64,000 bases of DNA. Source: Cercis canadensis (Eukaryota > Streptophyta > Magnoliopsida > Fabales > Fabaceae). The stretch is from the NCBI GenBank assembly GCA_003255065.1, contig QAOA01002665.1, positions 416,416 to 480,415 of the forward strand. The letters run 5' to 3'. The notes beneath the pieces were generated by a model. The model ran no database searches. It had not been told where the DNA came from and saw nothing but the letters and a program-made list of their open reading frames with translations. This document shows positions 51,063 to 62,842 of this stretch, in pieces (the stretch's first letter is position 1; each line of letters starts with the position of its first letter). The position numbers and the translations under genes are program-made.

Positions 51063-51340
51063 CTTAACAACCATAGGTATAACAATCATTCATGTATCAA
51101 ACATATGATATTATAAAAAAAAAAGATTAACGTCTTAACAACCATAGGTATAACAATTATTCAAGTACTGTAACAATCATTCATGTATCAAACATATGAT
51201 ATTATTAAAAAAAAAAAAATAAGATTAACGTCTTAACAACCATAGGTATAACAATTATTCAAGTACCAAACATGACATTATAAAAAATGAATAAAATTAA
51301 CGTCTTAACAAGCTTAGGTATAATAATTATTTCAGTCCCC
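51063..51340. repeat. Tandem repeat, four units of ~71-98 bp
   Basis: 'cttaacaaccataggtataa' starts units at 51063, 51134 and 51232, with a diverged fourth (CTTAACAAGCTTAGGTATAA) at 51304. The second unit has an internal duplication of 'acaatcattcatgtatcaa'. Units end in A runs followed by ATTAACGT. Confidence 0.85.
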
Positions 51341-51654
51341 ACCCAAAAGGATGAGTCTAAGACTATTTAAGTTAGAGTGGTCAAAGAGTTGCATTCCCAT
51401 GAATGACTGTTTCTAGCATGCATTCCCATAAGCTTTTAATATTCTTAAGTTTAGTAATTGTAAAAATATTGTCGTAAAATGTAATTAGTTACAACGGAAT
51501 TAGAGTTTTAATACTTGAGAGAGATTGTATACTGATTATCTTGTATGGTAAAATTCTTTACCTCTATCCCTACCAATGAATGGAGATCAGAGCAACCTCT
51601 TTTTTCGGTCTTGAGATCATAACTATACTGAACTACCATATAGTTATATTCTCT

Positions 51655-52342
51655 CTACTTAATTTTAATTTTTCCAAGCGTAAGATGGGCTGAGGCAGAA
51701 GTTCTGTCCGATGGTCCCCTACTCCCCTGCCCAATCTGCATCAGAGAAAGCAAACAATTGCAACTTGCTAGTGGCAGTGAGATGAAGACAAGAGAGATAA
51801 TGAAGGTCCTCAATAAGACTTTTGTATTCGGTTGGGTCTGGAGGAGATGATGACCCATAATGGAGAACCAGTGAAAGTGAGGTTGACAGCAGTGTAGTGG
51901 CACCCTCGGCACCATCCATTTTTGATTTCTCAAGCAGAGATGTTGAGTGGGTAGGGGCAGCGTGATTTGACGAGTTTGAAGTGTGTAATGTGAAATAGTG
52001 ACAGAGTCAGATTAGATAATTAAGATGGGTTGAATCACTAGGAGAGGGGAGGACAGTTTGACCAATGGATAAAGGTGAAGGTGATAAGGATGTGTTAGGT
52101 GAAATAGGTGGGGCATTATTTGAAAGGTAGGTGATGAAGGGATATTCGGTGGAGGAGTGTTTAAGGGAGGCAAAATAAGACCATGAGAGAGAAGAGACGG
52201 AATTCGAATGTGTGGAGGAAGATGAGTGAGAGTTTGAAGAGTTAGAATTTGGGAGAGAGACGTGGTAATAGAACATCGGAAGAAAATTAATATTTAAATC
52301 AAGTTTGTATGCATGCAATGCAAGTTTTTCATTTAAAAACAA
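51655..52342 (-). pseudogene. Ty1/copia pol fragment
   Basis: On the minus strand, a Ser/Pro-rich integrase-RT linker (52342-52007) is followed by an RT/RNase H end (PDPTEYKSLIEDLHYLSCLH and LFAFSDADWAGE, 51919-51719). The intervening reverse transcriptase is deleted. No LTRs identified. Confidence 0.75.
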
Positions 52343-52830
52343 GTACTTTTATGCTACTAATCAACCAATTATGATAAAATTAATTATAAAAGAAAAAGAT
52401 TATTGAATAATTTATTTATGTTTGGATATGTGAGTTCAAAAGTGATTTCTTAATAATCAATTTTTTGGTTTGGATTATACGAAAAAAAATTACTTTTAAA
52501 TGTCAAATTACCAAAAAAATCAATTTTTTGGTTTGGATTATACAAAAAAAAATTACTTTTAAATGTCAAATTACCAAAAAAAAGATATAAAATATTTTTA
52601 TGGTGTAATAAATATGAAGAGCAATTAGGTAAACATAAGAGGTAATAATAAAATAAACAATTAATCCATAATACTTGAGTAGGAGAGCTTATAGAAAAAA
52701 GCTGTTAGGGTGGTCTTGAAATGTGTAAAAAACTGTTAATCCAATTTACCTAAACACACAAAGACTCACATAATTAATTATGGGCTTAAAAAAGTTATTA
52801 AAGAGAGATTATAAACTTTCCCAAACATGC
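51995..52830 (+). repeat. Large direct repeat, copy 1
   Basis: Matches 54855-55520 over most of its length, beginning in the copia linker ('gttgaatcactaggagaggg') and continuing into non-coding DNA ('ggataatgtgagttcaaaag'-type region, 'aacaattaatccataatact', 'ttatgggcttaaaaaagtta'). Contains a 63-bp tandem duplication that copy 2 lacks. Confidence 0.88.
52456..52581 (+). repeat. 63-bp tandem duplication
   Basis: Units 52456-52518 and 52519-52581, starting ATCAATTTTTTGGTTTGGAT; nearly identical, with one G/A difference. Copy 2 of the large repeat (near 55216) has a single unit. Confidence 0.9.
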
Positions 52831-53392
52831 ACTAAGAGAAAGGCAAAGAAAACAAAGGCGGCGAGGATCTAAGAAAACAATGATATTAGGGAGGACTAGT
52901 CAAGTCAACCTCTGAGTCAGCCACCACTTTATAACCTCATACCCAAAAACAAGAATAGATAAAACAGCCTAAAAAATAGGCTATCACAATCTCAGGGCAA
53001 AAGGGCCTCAACTGGGCCTAACAAGAGGAATGTGAACAAGGTATGCTTTTTATTTTAGTATTTATAGGCCCAAAATTCAAAATTTTTTCTTAGGCCCAAT
53101 AATGCAAATATGTTCATTTCTGCATAGTTTTGTAGGGTAGAGCAAATGTGATGCAAAGCAGCAGCACAAACAAAAAAAGGGTGATGTAAATTCAAGGCAT
53201 GATGAGTTTAAGGGAAAATCTTTTTAAACAAGTCATGACACATGAAGAGAGGGGCAGTTTGACCTAGCCTAGGCTACCAGGTAGCAATAAAAGTGCTTTC
53301 AAGTCTTGTGGAGTGAATTCTAGCAAATTTAGGCCTACTCCAATGAACTCTCATTGTGGCCACATTACAATCAACTAGAGTCAATTCCACTC

Positions 53393-53954
53393 AGTGGCGA
53401 TAAATTTGTAAAATTATAAAATTTTATTTCTTTTTTTCTTTCTTCTCTTTTTGCTCATTTTAATCATCCAAACAAAAGAGAGGAAAATCCCTCAATTTCC
53501 CTTCCATTCCTTTTCTTTCCTATCCTCTCATTTTCTCTTCCTTCACTTTAAACTCTCAAATAGAGCCTAAAGGGTAATGTCAAACCTTTGCATTCATTTT
53601 TTGTCTCACTTTTGCATTTCCTAAATTTAGGGGGTTTAGAGAGAAAAATAGTAGTTTACTATTATACTTCTATTTATTTCTTAAAAAAAATTTCAAATAT
53701 TATTTAGATAATATTATTAAATCTTATATTAAATATATTTACTTTATAAATAAAAGATAAATTTGTAAAATTATAAATTTTTATTTCTTTCATTTCCTTT
53801 CCTCTCATTTTGCTTATTTTAATCATCCAAACAAATGAGAGAAAAATTCCTTCATTTTCCTCTCTTCTCTTCTCCTTTCCCCTCACTTTAAACTCTCAAA
53901 CAGACCTTAAGTATCTCTTTGCCCGCTCAATAATTTTGTTCAAGATCCGCCACT
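53393..53954. mobile_element. Non-autonomous Mutator-like element with 10-bp target duplication
   Basis: 562 bp bounded by a perfect direct repeat AATTCCACTC (53383-53392 and 53955-53964). Termini AGTGGCGAT and, reverse-complemented, AGTGGCGGAT are inverted repeats. Inside are two direct ~160-bp repeats (53401-53567 and 53754-53906) sharing 'attttaatcatccaaacaaa' and 'cactttaaactctcaaa'. No coding. Duplication length fits Mutator-like elements. Confidence 0.8.
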
Positions 53955-53964
53955 AATTCCACTC

Positions 53965-54845
53965 ACAACTTACCAGAAAGCATATCCGATATATCAATTC
54001 AACCTTTTTTTCTTTTTTCCTTTTTGTTACAAAAAAATTTAGGAATCAACTACATTGCACCATAACCAAAGACAAGACTCATGTGTATTGTCTTACTAAT
54101 TAATTTTCACAGTTTCGAACTAAGGAAGTCCAAGTTTCTCACCGTTAAATCAAGTGCCTGTTAGCAATATAACTCCATTTTAATGAAAAGAATAGTCATC
54201 ATATTGTTGAATAATTTATAAAATAGATAAAGTAATTAAGTCCCAAATTAAACAAATATTATTTATATTTGGTTTTAATCCGGATTTGATCAGGTTTGAC
54301 CTAGTTCAATGGTCAATTATTTTACAGATTATTTAAATAAAATAGTTGTAATTACTTGATTAGTGTTTGTTGACAATTTATATATATTCATAACCAACTC
54401 TTGTATTTGTTCCAAGTGTCTTTTTTCAAAGTCTATAAAAAATTAATGATATTTAATTTATTATATTTTTCACGTTAGATTGTGTAATGTCTTTTTTTTT
54501 TCTTTTCAATTACATATGTCGTGTAATTTTTTTATAAATAGGCTATACGAATACATACATTTCTTAAAAGTAATTTGATTTCAAAACAACATTATTCTTT
54601 TCAATCTTTTTTGGTATCATTATTCTTTTCAATCCAATGAAAATAATCATCTCTAAAAAGGAAATCTAATGAAACTCACTTTTATAATGATGAATAATTT
54701 TTTTTTTCAAAATAGTATTTATTGAGTAGAATTTTTTATTAATAGACCTTAAATTCATACTATTTTTGTACAGTATATAGGCCTTAATTAAACTGGACCA
54801 CTCAACTTGTTTTTGAGTGGCCTACATGTAATTAAGGTGTACATG
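53965..54845. other. AT-rich spacer
   Basis: No gene or clear repeat; sits between the Mutator-like element and copy 2 of the large direct repeat. Confidence 0.6.
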
Positions 54846-54854
54846 TTACTTATG

Positions 54855-55520
54855 ATAGTGAGAGAGTCAGATAAGATAGGATGAGTTGAATCACTAGGAG
54901 AGGGGAAGACGGTTTGACCAATGGAAAAGGTGAAGGTGATAAGGAATTGTTAGGTGAAATAGGACAAGGGGAATTATTTAAAAGGTTAGGTGATGAAGGG
55001 ATATTCGGTGGAGGAGTGTTTAAGGTTGATGAAGGGATATTTGGAAGAAAATTAGTATTTAAATCAAGTTTGTATGCGTGCAAGTTTTTCGTTTAAAAAC
55101 AAGTACTTTTATGCTACTAATCAACGAATTATGATAAAATTAATCATAAAAAAAAGATTATTGAATAATTTATTTATGTTTGGATATGTGAGTTCAAAAG
55201 TGATTTCTTAATAATCAATTTTTTGTTTGGATTATACGAAAAAAATCACTTTTAAATGTCAAATTACCGAAAAAATTATATAAAACATTTTTATGGTGTA
55301 ATAAATATGAAGAGCAATTAGGTAAAAATAAGAGGTAATAATAAAATAAACAATTAATCCATAATACTCGAGTAGGAGAGCTTATATAAAAAAGCTGTTA
55401 GGGTAGTCTTGAAATGTGTAAAAAGCTGTTAATTCAATTTACCTAAACACACATAATCAATTATGGGCTTAAAAAAGTTATTAAAGGGAGATTATAAACT
55501 TTTCCAAACATGCACTAAAA
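54855..55520 (+). repeat. Large direct repeat, copy 2
   Basis: Second copy of 51995-52830, about 2.86 kb downstream in the same orientation. It lacks the middle of the copia linker present in copy 1 and has one instead of two 63-bp units. Confidence 0.88.
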
Positions 55521-55844
55521 GCAAGGCATGATGTATAAAGTATGATTCAAGTTACCATAATAAAGTACTTATGTTTTTCTTCATCTTATCAAATTAATTT
55601 TAAAATTAAGACAAAATACTTAAATAGTGACATAGTGTATACTTTTTTTATTTTGTGTACAAAAATTTAGGGTGAAGGGAGACATTCTATGACCTATAAC
55701 TTACAGATTTTTTTATTTTATCAAATTCACTTTTTAATTAAGAGATAAGTGGCTAGATGTATAAAGCATTGTTTAAGTTACCATGATTATGTACTTATGA
55801 AGAACACCGAGAAAAGACAATGAGGGACGCGCCGTCTGAGCAGT

Positions 55845-55980
55845 GGCACGTCCCTTGAAGATGTGCCATTTGCCAAATGGCATGTCCCTTGAAGACGTGT
55901 CGTTGGCCAAATGACACGTCCCTTGAAGACATGCCGTTTGCTAAATGACATGTTGTTTGGAGACGCGCCGCTGGCCAATT
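55845..55980 (+). repeat. 34-bp tandem repeat, four units, GC-rich
   Basis: Units at 55845, 55879, 55913 and 55947, each of form GGCACGTCCCTTGAAGACGT followed by GCCGTTGGCCAAAT with variation. Each unit carries short inverted words (GGCAxGT / ACGTGCC; TTGGCCAA). A fifth partial unit leads into 'ggtgggccccac'. Sharply GC-richer than its surroundings. Confidence 0.92.
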
Positions 55981-57271
55981 GGCACGTTCGGTGGGCCCCA
56001 CAACTCTTAATCTATTTTTTTTTTTAATTTTTGAGTATTTAAAAACTACATTATTTTTGTAAAATTGTTTAAAACTACCCTAACTTGGTAAATATGTTTC
56101 TCCATTACATTAATTCGGTCAAAGTGCCCTTAACTTGAATTTTGGATTTTTACAGATTTCAAAGTAACATTTTTTCTCTTTCTCTTTTTGATTTTTTGGA
56201 CTTGAATGTGAAAAGAAGAAAAAGAAAAACAGAAAGCTTCAAAGCAACTTTTGATTTTTAGATTTTTACAGATTTCTATCTCATGCAATCATGATTCACA
56301 CTCCCACTCTCTTTCTCTCTTTTTCTTTTTGAAGTGCTATAGCCTATAGGCTGTAATGGTAAATGGGAATATGGGATGTGGGGGCCAACATATAATTTTT
56401 TATGGGCCCAAAAAAATAGTTATTTACACTTAATTAAATATTCTGTTTTACTCCACTGCTGTACGTGGGCCCGTCCCTGTCATGAATGAAAAAATTAATT
56501 AATAGGTAATTCTTTGCAGAATTCATTGTTGATTATACCATCAAATTATTTTCATAAACGTGAGAAACTCAAATTCTAATAGCTCAAAAATAGATCAAAT
56601 AATTGGTAGTTGAATAATGTTAAGATTATTTTTAGAATTTATGAGTTTTATATTTAAATCTAAAATTATAACTAAAAGTTTTTTTTTTAAAAAAAGTCTA
56701 CTGATGATATCTTTTTATTGCCACTCTATGATCTCGATGGTTTCACCATATTGTCCAAAGATCCATTAAACAAGGACATTTCTTTATTCTTGCTAATTCT
56801 TAGAAGACCTGAAACTTTTCAAACACTGTAAATGCTTTCTCCAAANTTTCTTTCTCAGGTCTTCCGGTAAAATGTGTAAAATAATTGAAATTATCATGCT
56901 TGCCCACTTAAATGTAGAAATTAAAATTGCAACGGAATCAAAACGTTTTTTTTTTGGTTTTCCATCAAATTTCATTCACCAAAACAGAGAAGCAAGCAAG
57001 GAGAGAAACACAACATAACAAAACCCAAGGATTACACAACAACGAATTTGGGCATTACTCACGTGCCATTACCACTTAATTTGGGCATTTTTATGAATTT
57101 CATTAAACTATCGGGGCTAAAACTAAAAGTCCTTTATCCGGTTCTCAATTCAATTTCAGCAACAGCAACAGCAACAGCACAGATTAATTCAGCTTCGTTG
57201 CCAGTAACCACATTTCCCACATCACACAGTTATCACAAGCCACTGGTATGTGAGAATCGCCATTTATTTAT
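55981..57271. other. AT-rich region after the 34-bp array
   Basis: 55981-56140 is the leader of the dispersed GC-rich family in inverted orientation to the 45-kb copy ('ggtcaaagtgcccttaactt'). N at 56846. A CAGCAA microsatellite at 57157-57180. No supported gene; the frame 57048-57278 has no recognisable domain. Confidence 0.55.
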
Positions 57272-57818
57272 GGCTTAATTGTAATTTTTGTCCCTTTATT
57301 TAAACAACTTGAACGTTTTGATCCACTTTTTTAAAAATAACTATTGAGTCCCTCTATATTCATAAAATGTACAAATTTAGTCTATTTGTCTTTAAGTTAA
57401 AATTTTTAGGTTTACTTCAAGGTGTAAGATTCTCTGATTCATAATCTCACTGTTCAGATTGAAGAGCTACGTCTTGTGAACCTTCTCACTAAATTTCAGT
57501 TTGATCTAACAGTGAGACTCAACCCAAAATACCAAAACCTTAAGTTTTTATCTAATTGAAAATTTAGACTTATTCACCATTAGATCGAGCTGAAATTTAA
57601 TGGAGAGGTTCACAAGACATAGCTCTTTAATCTGAATGGTGGGATTATGAATCAAAGAACTTTACGCCTTGAAATAAACTTAAGAATTTTGACTTAAAGA
57701 CAAATGGACTAAAATTGTACATTTTATAAATATAGAGAGACTCAATAGTTTATTTTTAAAGAAGGGGACCAAAAAGTTCAATTTGTTAAAATAGAGGTAC
57801 CAAAATTACAATTAAGCC
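57272..57818. mobile_element. Long-palindrome foldback miniature element
   Basis: 547 bp beginning GGCTTAATTGTAATTTTTGT and ending with its complement (ACAATTAAGCC). Essentially the entire element folds: arms 57272-57520 and ~57560-57818 match throughout with scattered substitutions ('actattgagtc', 'aaaatgtacaa', 'catttgtctttaag' and their complements). Flanks share ATTTATTT; the right flank contains the N at 57823, so the target duplication is not exact. No coding. Confidence 0.85.
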
Positions 57819-58521
57819 TTTANATTTATTTGTTCTTTATTTTCTTTTTTTTTTTTTTTCTTCTGTTAAATACTTTTCTCTTTTTACCTACTAAGTTTGT
57901 ATTTGTTATTCTTCGTCCTTCATCATTTATCTCTCCTGCTTTTGATCGTGATCCATTTTTCATTCTTTTTTTTTTTTTCCTCTTTCTTTGAAGCTTATTC
58001 ATCTAATACTTTTCATTTATTTTTTATTTTAATCACTTACAAGAACTTGCAAAAACCCAAGTGCAATAGGCTAAGATTGGGCCACTTGGTTAAACAATTG
58101 CAAAATCATAGTCTGACCCAAATCTAATTACATATATCTTTTGCTCTGGCAAAATATATTGTGAGGGGATTGTAGTGACAATCATTATTTCTACCTAATA
58201 GTCTCAAGGTTTTACAAAAATTATTTTTACTAAAATGAAAAGGAAACAAATTTACAAAGCCATAATATTATGAGTTCGTTATAGGCTAATTTCTTGTTCC
58301 AAAAATAATAGCATTTTGCTACTCACTCATGTCATAGTCATTTGTAATTTTTTACAATATGCATGAAAAAGTGAGAGGTTTAAAAACGCAAATTTAAAAT
58401 TTTTCTTTATTCTAAAAGATAAATTTAGGGACCTTTTTTTATTTAACAATTTTAGATGACATAAAATTAAATTGATAATTGTTCACTAGATTAGTTAGGC
58501 CTTCACCTATCCATTTGTTTA

Positions 58522-58638
58522 GGGGTATTCGACAAAGGTGAATTGCATGTTGATGTGCAATCTCACACATAGTTCTTGAAACTTTTTGTCCGTGAATTGG
58601 GTCTTGTCTTCTACCGTTATGTAGTAAGGAATTCCAAA
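58522..58638 (-). pseudogene. Ty3/gypsy integrase fragment
   Basis: Minus-strand frame reads FGIPYYITVEDKTQFTDKKF then QELCVRLHINMQFTFVEYP, matching the segment around the second catalytic Asp of plant gypsy integrases. The expected catalytic Asp-Asn-Gly is altered to Glu-Asp-Lys. About 39 residues; isolated. Confidence 0.65.
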
Positions 58639-58694
58639 CCTATAAGACACCAAGTTAGTATAGTGGAAATGTTATGCTTTGCAAGAATTATAGT

Positions 58695-58720
58695 GTTTAG
58701 GGTTTAGGGTTTAGGGTTTA
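58695..58720 (+). repeat. Interstitial plant telomeric repeat / telobox
   Basis: Three TTTAGGG units plus TTTA. Could be a short interstitial telomeric tract or a promoter-type telobox. Confidence 0.85.
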
Positions 58721-58845
58721 CAAGGTATGCATGCAATTATGAAATTGATGTTGGACTCACCTTAGAAGGTAATTGTACTTTATTTTTAATCTCAATCTAT
58801 GATGCTGCTAATAATGCAATTTCATTTTGTAGCAAGGAAATACCC

Positions 58846-59139
58846 ATGCCAGCTTTGGGATTGATTTTGTATCCCAGAGCAAAAATTGAGAATCGCATAT
58901 ATGGAGATTATATTTTACGCCAAGATAGTAGGATTTTTGGAGCCTGTAATGGTGTCAAGAATTTGAGCTTCTCAGGGCCACACAGCTACATGGAAGCGGA
59001 TGAAGTATACGAGATTATGCGCAAAGTAAAATATATTTGTTGTAAGGGATACACCGAAGGCATTTTGAAGAAGATGTGGTGTCTTAGCTTCGAGGGAAAG
59101 GCTTATGCAATAATGGACAGGGGGATTTCTTTTACTTGA
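58846..59139 (+). other. Unassigned open frame, 97 codons
   Basis: Continuous frame from an ATG (MPALGLILYPRAKIENRIYG) to TGA, more protein-like in composition than neighbouring frames (balanced charged and aromatic residues, two adjacent Cys). Openness extends upstream of the ATG by several codons. I do not recognise a domain. It may be an exon of an unknown gene or a relic. Confidence 0.3.
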
Positions 59140-61149
59140 AGCACAATTCGGATTCACAATTGGAGATGGACAATTAAGCCTTGCTTTCGTTAAGATTCTG
59201 AGGTAGATATAATGGTTTTTTGGTTTATATTTATAACAAAGAGCATGCTCGAAAACTTACATTTTTGTAATTCTCTTTTTAGATAATTTCTTTGTAAAAA
59301 TTTATAACCTTTGGAAGTAATAACTTCTGAAAACTTACATTTTTATTTTGTAGGGTAATTATGAGTATATTTCAACAATTTCATAGTCTGAAAATTTACC
59401 ATGGCCAAGTGTCTATATTGTCTCTCTTTATTTCTAATAGAAGAGGCAAGTTATCTGGAGTAACTTGTGATAAAGGAGCCAAGACGGACTTCGATCGAGA
59501 CTATATTGATTTCAATGGAGTCATTCATAGTCTTTTTTGAGGTCTATGGCAGCCAAGTGATCTTTCAATATTTTCTTGAGTTTCTTAGTGATCATTCCAT
59601 TAAACTAGGGTAAGTAAACTTATAAACTTGTTTTAATTTACTTCACTTGTATAATTTATTTAATTATTTGTTACTTTGTTTTTTGAATAGCAGGCTTATA
59701 ATGGCTACATTCTCAATCATCCCATATTTATTCCAAGACATATGCCACATTTTAGAATGGATATACAAACTACAATAAAAACTACCCCATACTTAAAACG
59801 TGATGATGTTCAGAAGTACATCATACAAAACAAGTTTCCAGTGACAAGGGGGTTTCATTCGGCTACATGAGATTCGACACAGTAGAATATGCACATATCT
59901 TTGGATAAATGAGCTTCGATGTTTTCTAGAAAGACTTGAAGAAGAATTTCCCAATAATGGTGGCAAGGGGTTTAGCCTATATCCACCTTCTAAAATAATC
60001 GATCCCAATGATTGAGTTTCATTTGTTGTAGGGTGTTAACACCTTCTATACACGTGACCAATTCTCTTATGCAAACTTTGGTATCACATATCAATATTTT
60101 TATAGGGTTTCCAATCATTCCTTAAATTGATATTACTTGTGACTCTATCTAAATTTTTTTTCCTTTTAATTCCAACAATTTTCCAAAATTTTGTAATATT
60201 TTCTTTAATCACCTTAAATAAAAATCTCTTTATTTATTTTACTTTTTATGGAATTTTGCTTCTCCAAATTGTTGAGCACTCGAAAGGACATTGTGAGTTA
60301 CTAAATAAAAAATTTCAACTATTTATACTAACTCCCTTCTCTAATGGATGAAGATATTCCTATATAGGTAATAGGGATTGAGCTTTGCAAGTTTTTAATC
60401 TCTTTTCATCCAAAATATCTAAAAAAAACATATGTATATATAAAAAATATTTAAAGAAAAATAAATAACATATTATATGTACTAGTTCTTTTTTTTTTTT
60501 ATAAATATTTTCTTACCACTTTTTCTTGATTAAATCTTTTCTTTACAAATTTGACTAAACTCATTTATTTATTTTTAAGAGCTCATGCATGTGTGCTTGA
60601 AAAAAAATATATGAAATTCATGTAATATTTAGATTTAGTTGTAATTTTAATCCACTTATTTTGTTTAAATAAACAATGTAATTCATTTATTTTCATTTCC
60701 AACAATTTAGTCTTCCTGTTGCAATTTATGTCGTTCACTCTAAATGTCATCTAATTATTGACCGGATTTATTGATATAGCATTGAAAAATATTTTTAATA
60801 GTTAATCATTAATTTCTAGCAAATTAAACCAAATCTATCCAAAATTACTAAAAAGATGGAAAAGGGAAAAAGAAAGAAAGAAAGAAAAAGCTACAGCAAT
60901 AGTATGGAGGGTGGAGAGAAAGAGAACGAAGAGAGAAAACATACGCAATCCCCAATCCCCATTCGATGGCAAGAGTATCGAAGAAAAACGGAGACAGATA
61001 GAGCAAGAGGAATAGAAACAGAGAGACCTAAGCAGGGAGAAAGGAAGCAAATCGAGAAAGAGGAATTGAAATTTCAGATTTAGTGTATCGGTAATCCTCT
61101 GTCTCCTTTATGAATCCGTGCTAAGTAAAAGAGAAAAAAAGAAGAAGCA
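59140..61149. other. No gene recognised
   Basis: AT-rich with short frames. 60640-60780 has words like those of the 57.3-kb element ('gtaattttaatcc', 'caatttagtcttcc'), perhaps a decayed relative. 60856-61083 is a purine-rich Lys/Glu/Arg frame without a domain. Confidence 0.5.
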
Positions 61150-61409
61150 AATTATGCTTTTATTTCGTGCTTGTTGCTTTCCCTCATGAGTCCCAATTTG
61201 CTCTCCCATTGTTGCGAGTGGTATTTGAGGAAAAGCTTACAACTTTGTCAATATATATATATACCCATTGAAAAATCTGTGCTAATTATGCTTTTATTTC
61301 TTGCTGTTGCTTTCCCTCAAGAATCCCAATTTGCTCTCCCATTGTTGCTAGTGGTATTTCAGGAAAAGCTTGCAACTTTGTTAAAATATATATATACCCA
61401 TTGAAAATT
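61150..61409 (+). repeat. 134-bp tandem duplication
   Basis: Units start at 61150 and 61284, sharing 'cccaatttgctctcccattg' and 'atatatatacccattgaaaa', with about 10% differences. Confidence 0.9.
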
Positions 61410-61608
61410 ATTTCATGTTTGCCCCCACATCCTTCTACATAGCTCTGCCACTGGTTCTAGGTGACTGGGGTCTTTAACTCTTACTTGAGTTTCACAATGT
61501 ATTGATTTTATAAAAAANAAAAAAAAAAAAAAAAAAAAAAAAGTACCTAACGAACAGAATGATATATTTAATTAAACAGCTTCAACTTTTATAAATGTAA
61601 TAGTGTGG

Positions 61609-62180
61609 CCCGCTCTGTCTGTTTCTCGTCTGCATGTAACTGTGCTCGTGTTGTTTTTTCTCTGCTAGTATGTTTCTCTCTAAAAATTTAAGTCTTTTTC
61701 TTTTGCGTAGTCCAAATTTCAGACTTTTTCTGTGGTGCTTCTGTTGTTTATTCATGGGATGTCCTATATTGTTGTCAATTTTGTCATGATAAGTACTTGT
61801 ATATGCAGACACTTTTTGTTGAAACCCAACTTGTGTTTGCCTTTTTCTGTAGTAGTCTTACTGATTAAAAATGCACTTTTACATTTTAACATCCAAACAG
61901 ATTCATATATTTACAAAGCACTTCTGACAACTGATTTGGCTGATGCTTTTGTTAAAATGCTTCATCTTCCATAAATGCACTTCTTCTAAAAGCCTAACCA
62001 AGAAGACCTGCTCTGTCTGTTTCTCCTTCTCCACATTAACTGTGCTTGTGTTATTTTGTCTCTGCTGCTGGTGTGTTTTTCTCTAAAAATTTAAGTCCTT
62101 TTCTTTTCCATAGTCCAAATTTTGCACTTGTTTTGCGGTGCTTCTGATGTTTAGTCATGGGATGTGCTATATTGTTGTTT
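61609..62180 (+). repeat. Pair of ~170-bp direct repeats, ~400 bp apart
   Basis: 61609-61780 and 62010-62180 share 'gctctgtctgtttctc', 'ctctaaaaatttaagtc' and 'tattcatgggatgt/tagtcatgggatgt' in order. Non-coding. Confidence 0.85.
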
Positions 62181-62689
62181 TATCTCTTGAAAGGCTCTCG
62201 GTTTCAGAGGGTCTGATCAGTGACAGTCAATTAGGAATTCACAGACTCTCATATTATTAGTTTTGAGTTATTACTTTGTCATATAATGTTTACTATGGTT
62301 AGTTGAATCACTAGTAGGGTGGTAGAAAATTAGTGATGCAATATTAGGAAATCTGGCTGATTGATATTTCAAGTTTAAACCCTGTGAAACAAGATGGTGG
62401 GTCTTTATAAGGCATGAAAACAAAATTGATTTCACTATTGGAACTTTATCTTGTATGCTAGATTGCAGGTTTATTATCAACATGCATAACAGAGAAGAAA
62501 ATACAACCCTATTATCTGTTTTTTCTTTTGAATACGTTTGAACCATATTTGAATTCTATGTCTCTTTAGTACTCCTCCAGTTTTACATTGTCATGATGGC
62601 TTGCCATGAAGGATGTGTGAAAATACTTTATAATCTTATATTTGTGAGAAATTTTCTTTGTGGCCTTGAGAAGTGAAAATGTATGCTTA

Positions 62690-62842
62690 TATAGACAAAT
62701 AGATATTGCACATACTGCCGAGACCCGTGCGAGAATCAGGAAAAGAACATTGGTGGCATTGAGGGATCCCAAGGTGAAGTCATGTAAGAATCGTTCAGTT
62801 TTTGGACAAGATGACCTGTCTTATGAGAACCATGTTTTTTAA
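62690..62842 (+). other. Unassigned open frame, possible exon
   Basis: A frame reading RQIDIAHTAETRARIRKRTL and VALRDPKVKSCKNRS, basic and protein-like. A further piece, VRKRMSEHPRPHR, follows a good acceptor (TTTTCAG) at about 62958. It could be two exons of one gene on the plus strand. Family not recognised. Confidence 0.3.

Noticed and set aside
55845-55980. CRISPR-like regular array
   Set aside because: Units are contiguous without unique spacers and the genome is a plant nucleus; it is an ordinary tandem repeat.
55787-56001. Two overlapping minus-strand frames with repeated peptide units
   Set aside because: They are translations of the 34-bp tandem array. The 34-bp period is not a multiple of three, so the repeated peptides come from different frames.
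59793-60008. 71-codon minus-strand frame
   Set aside because: Neither strand shows a conserved domain and the plus-strand reading has stops; no support.
61860-61975. TTDLADAFVKML resembling the end of a copia RNase H region
   Set aside because: Only about ten residues are suggestive and there are no flanking copia motifs; too weak to annotate.
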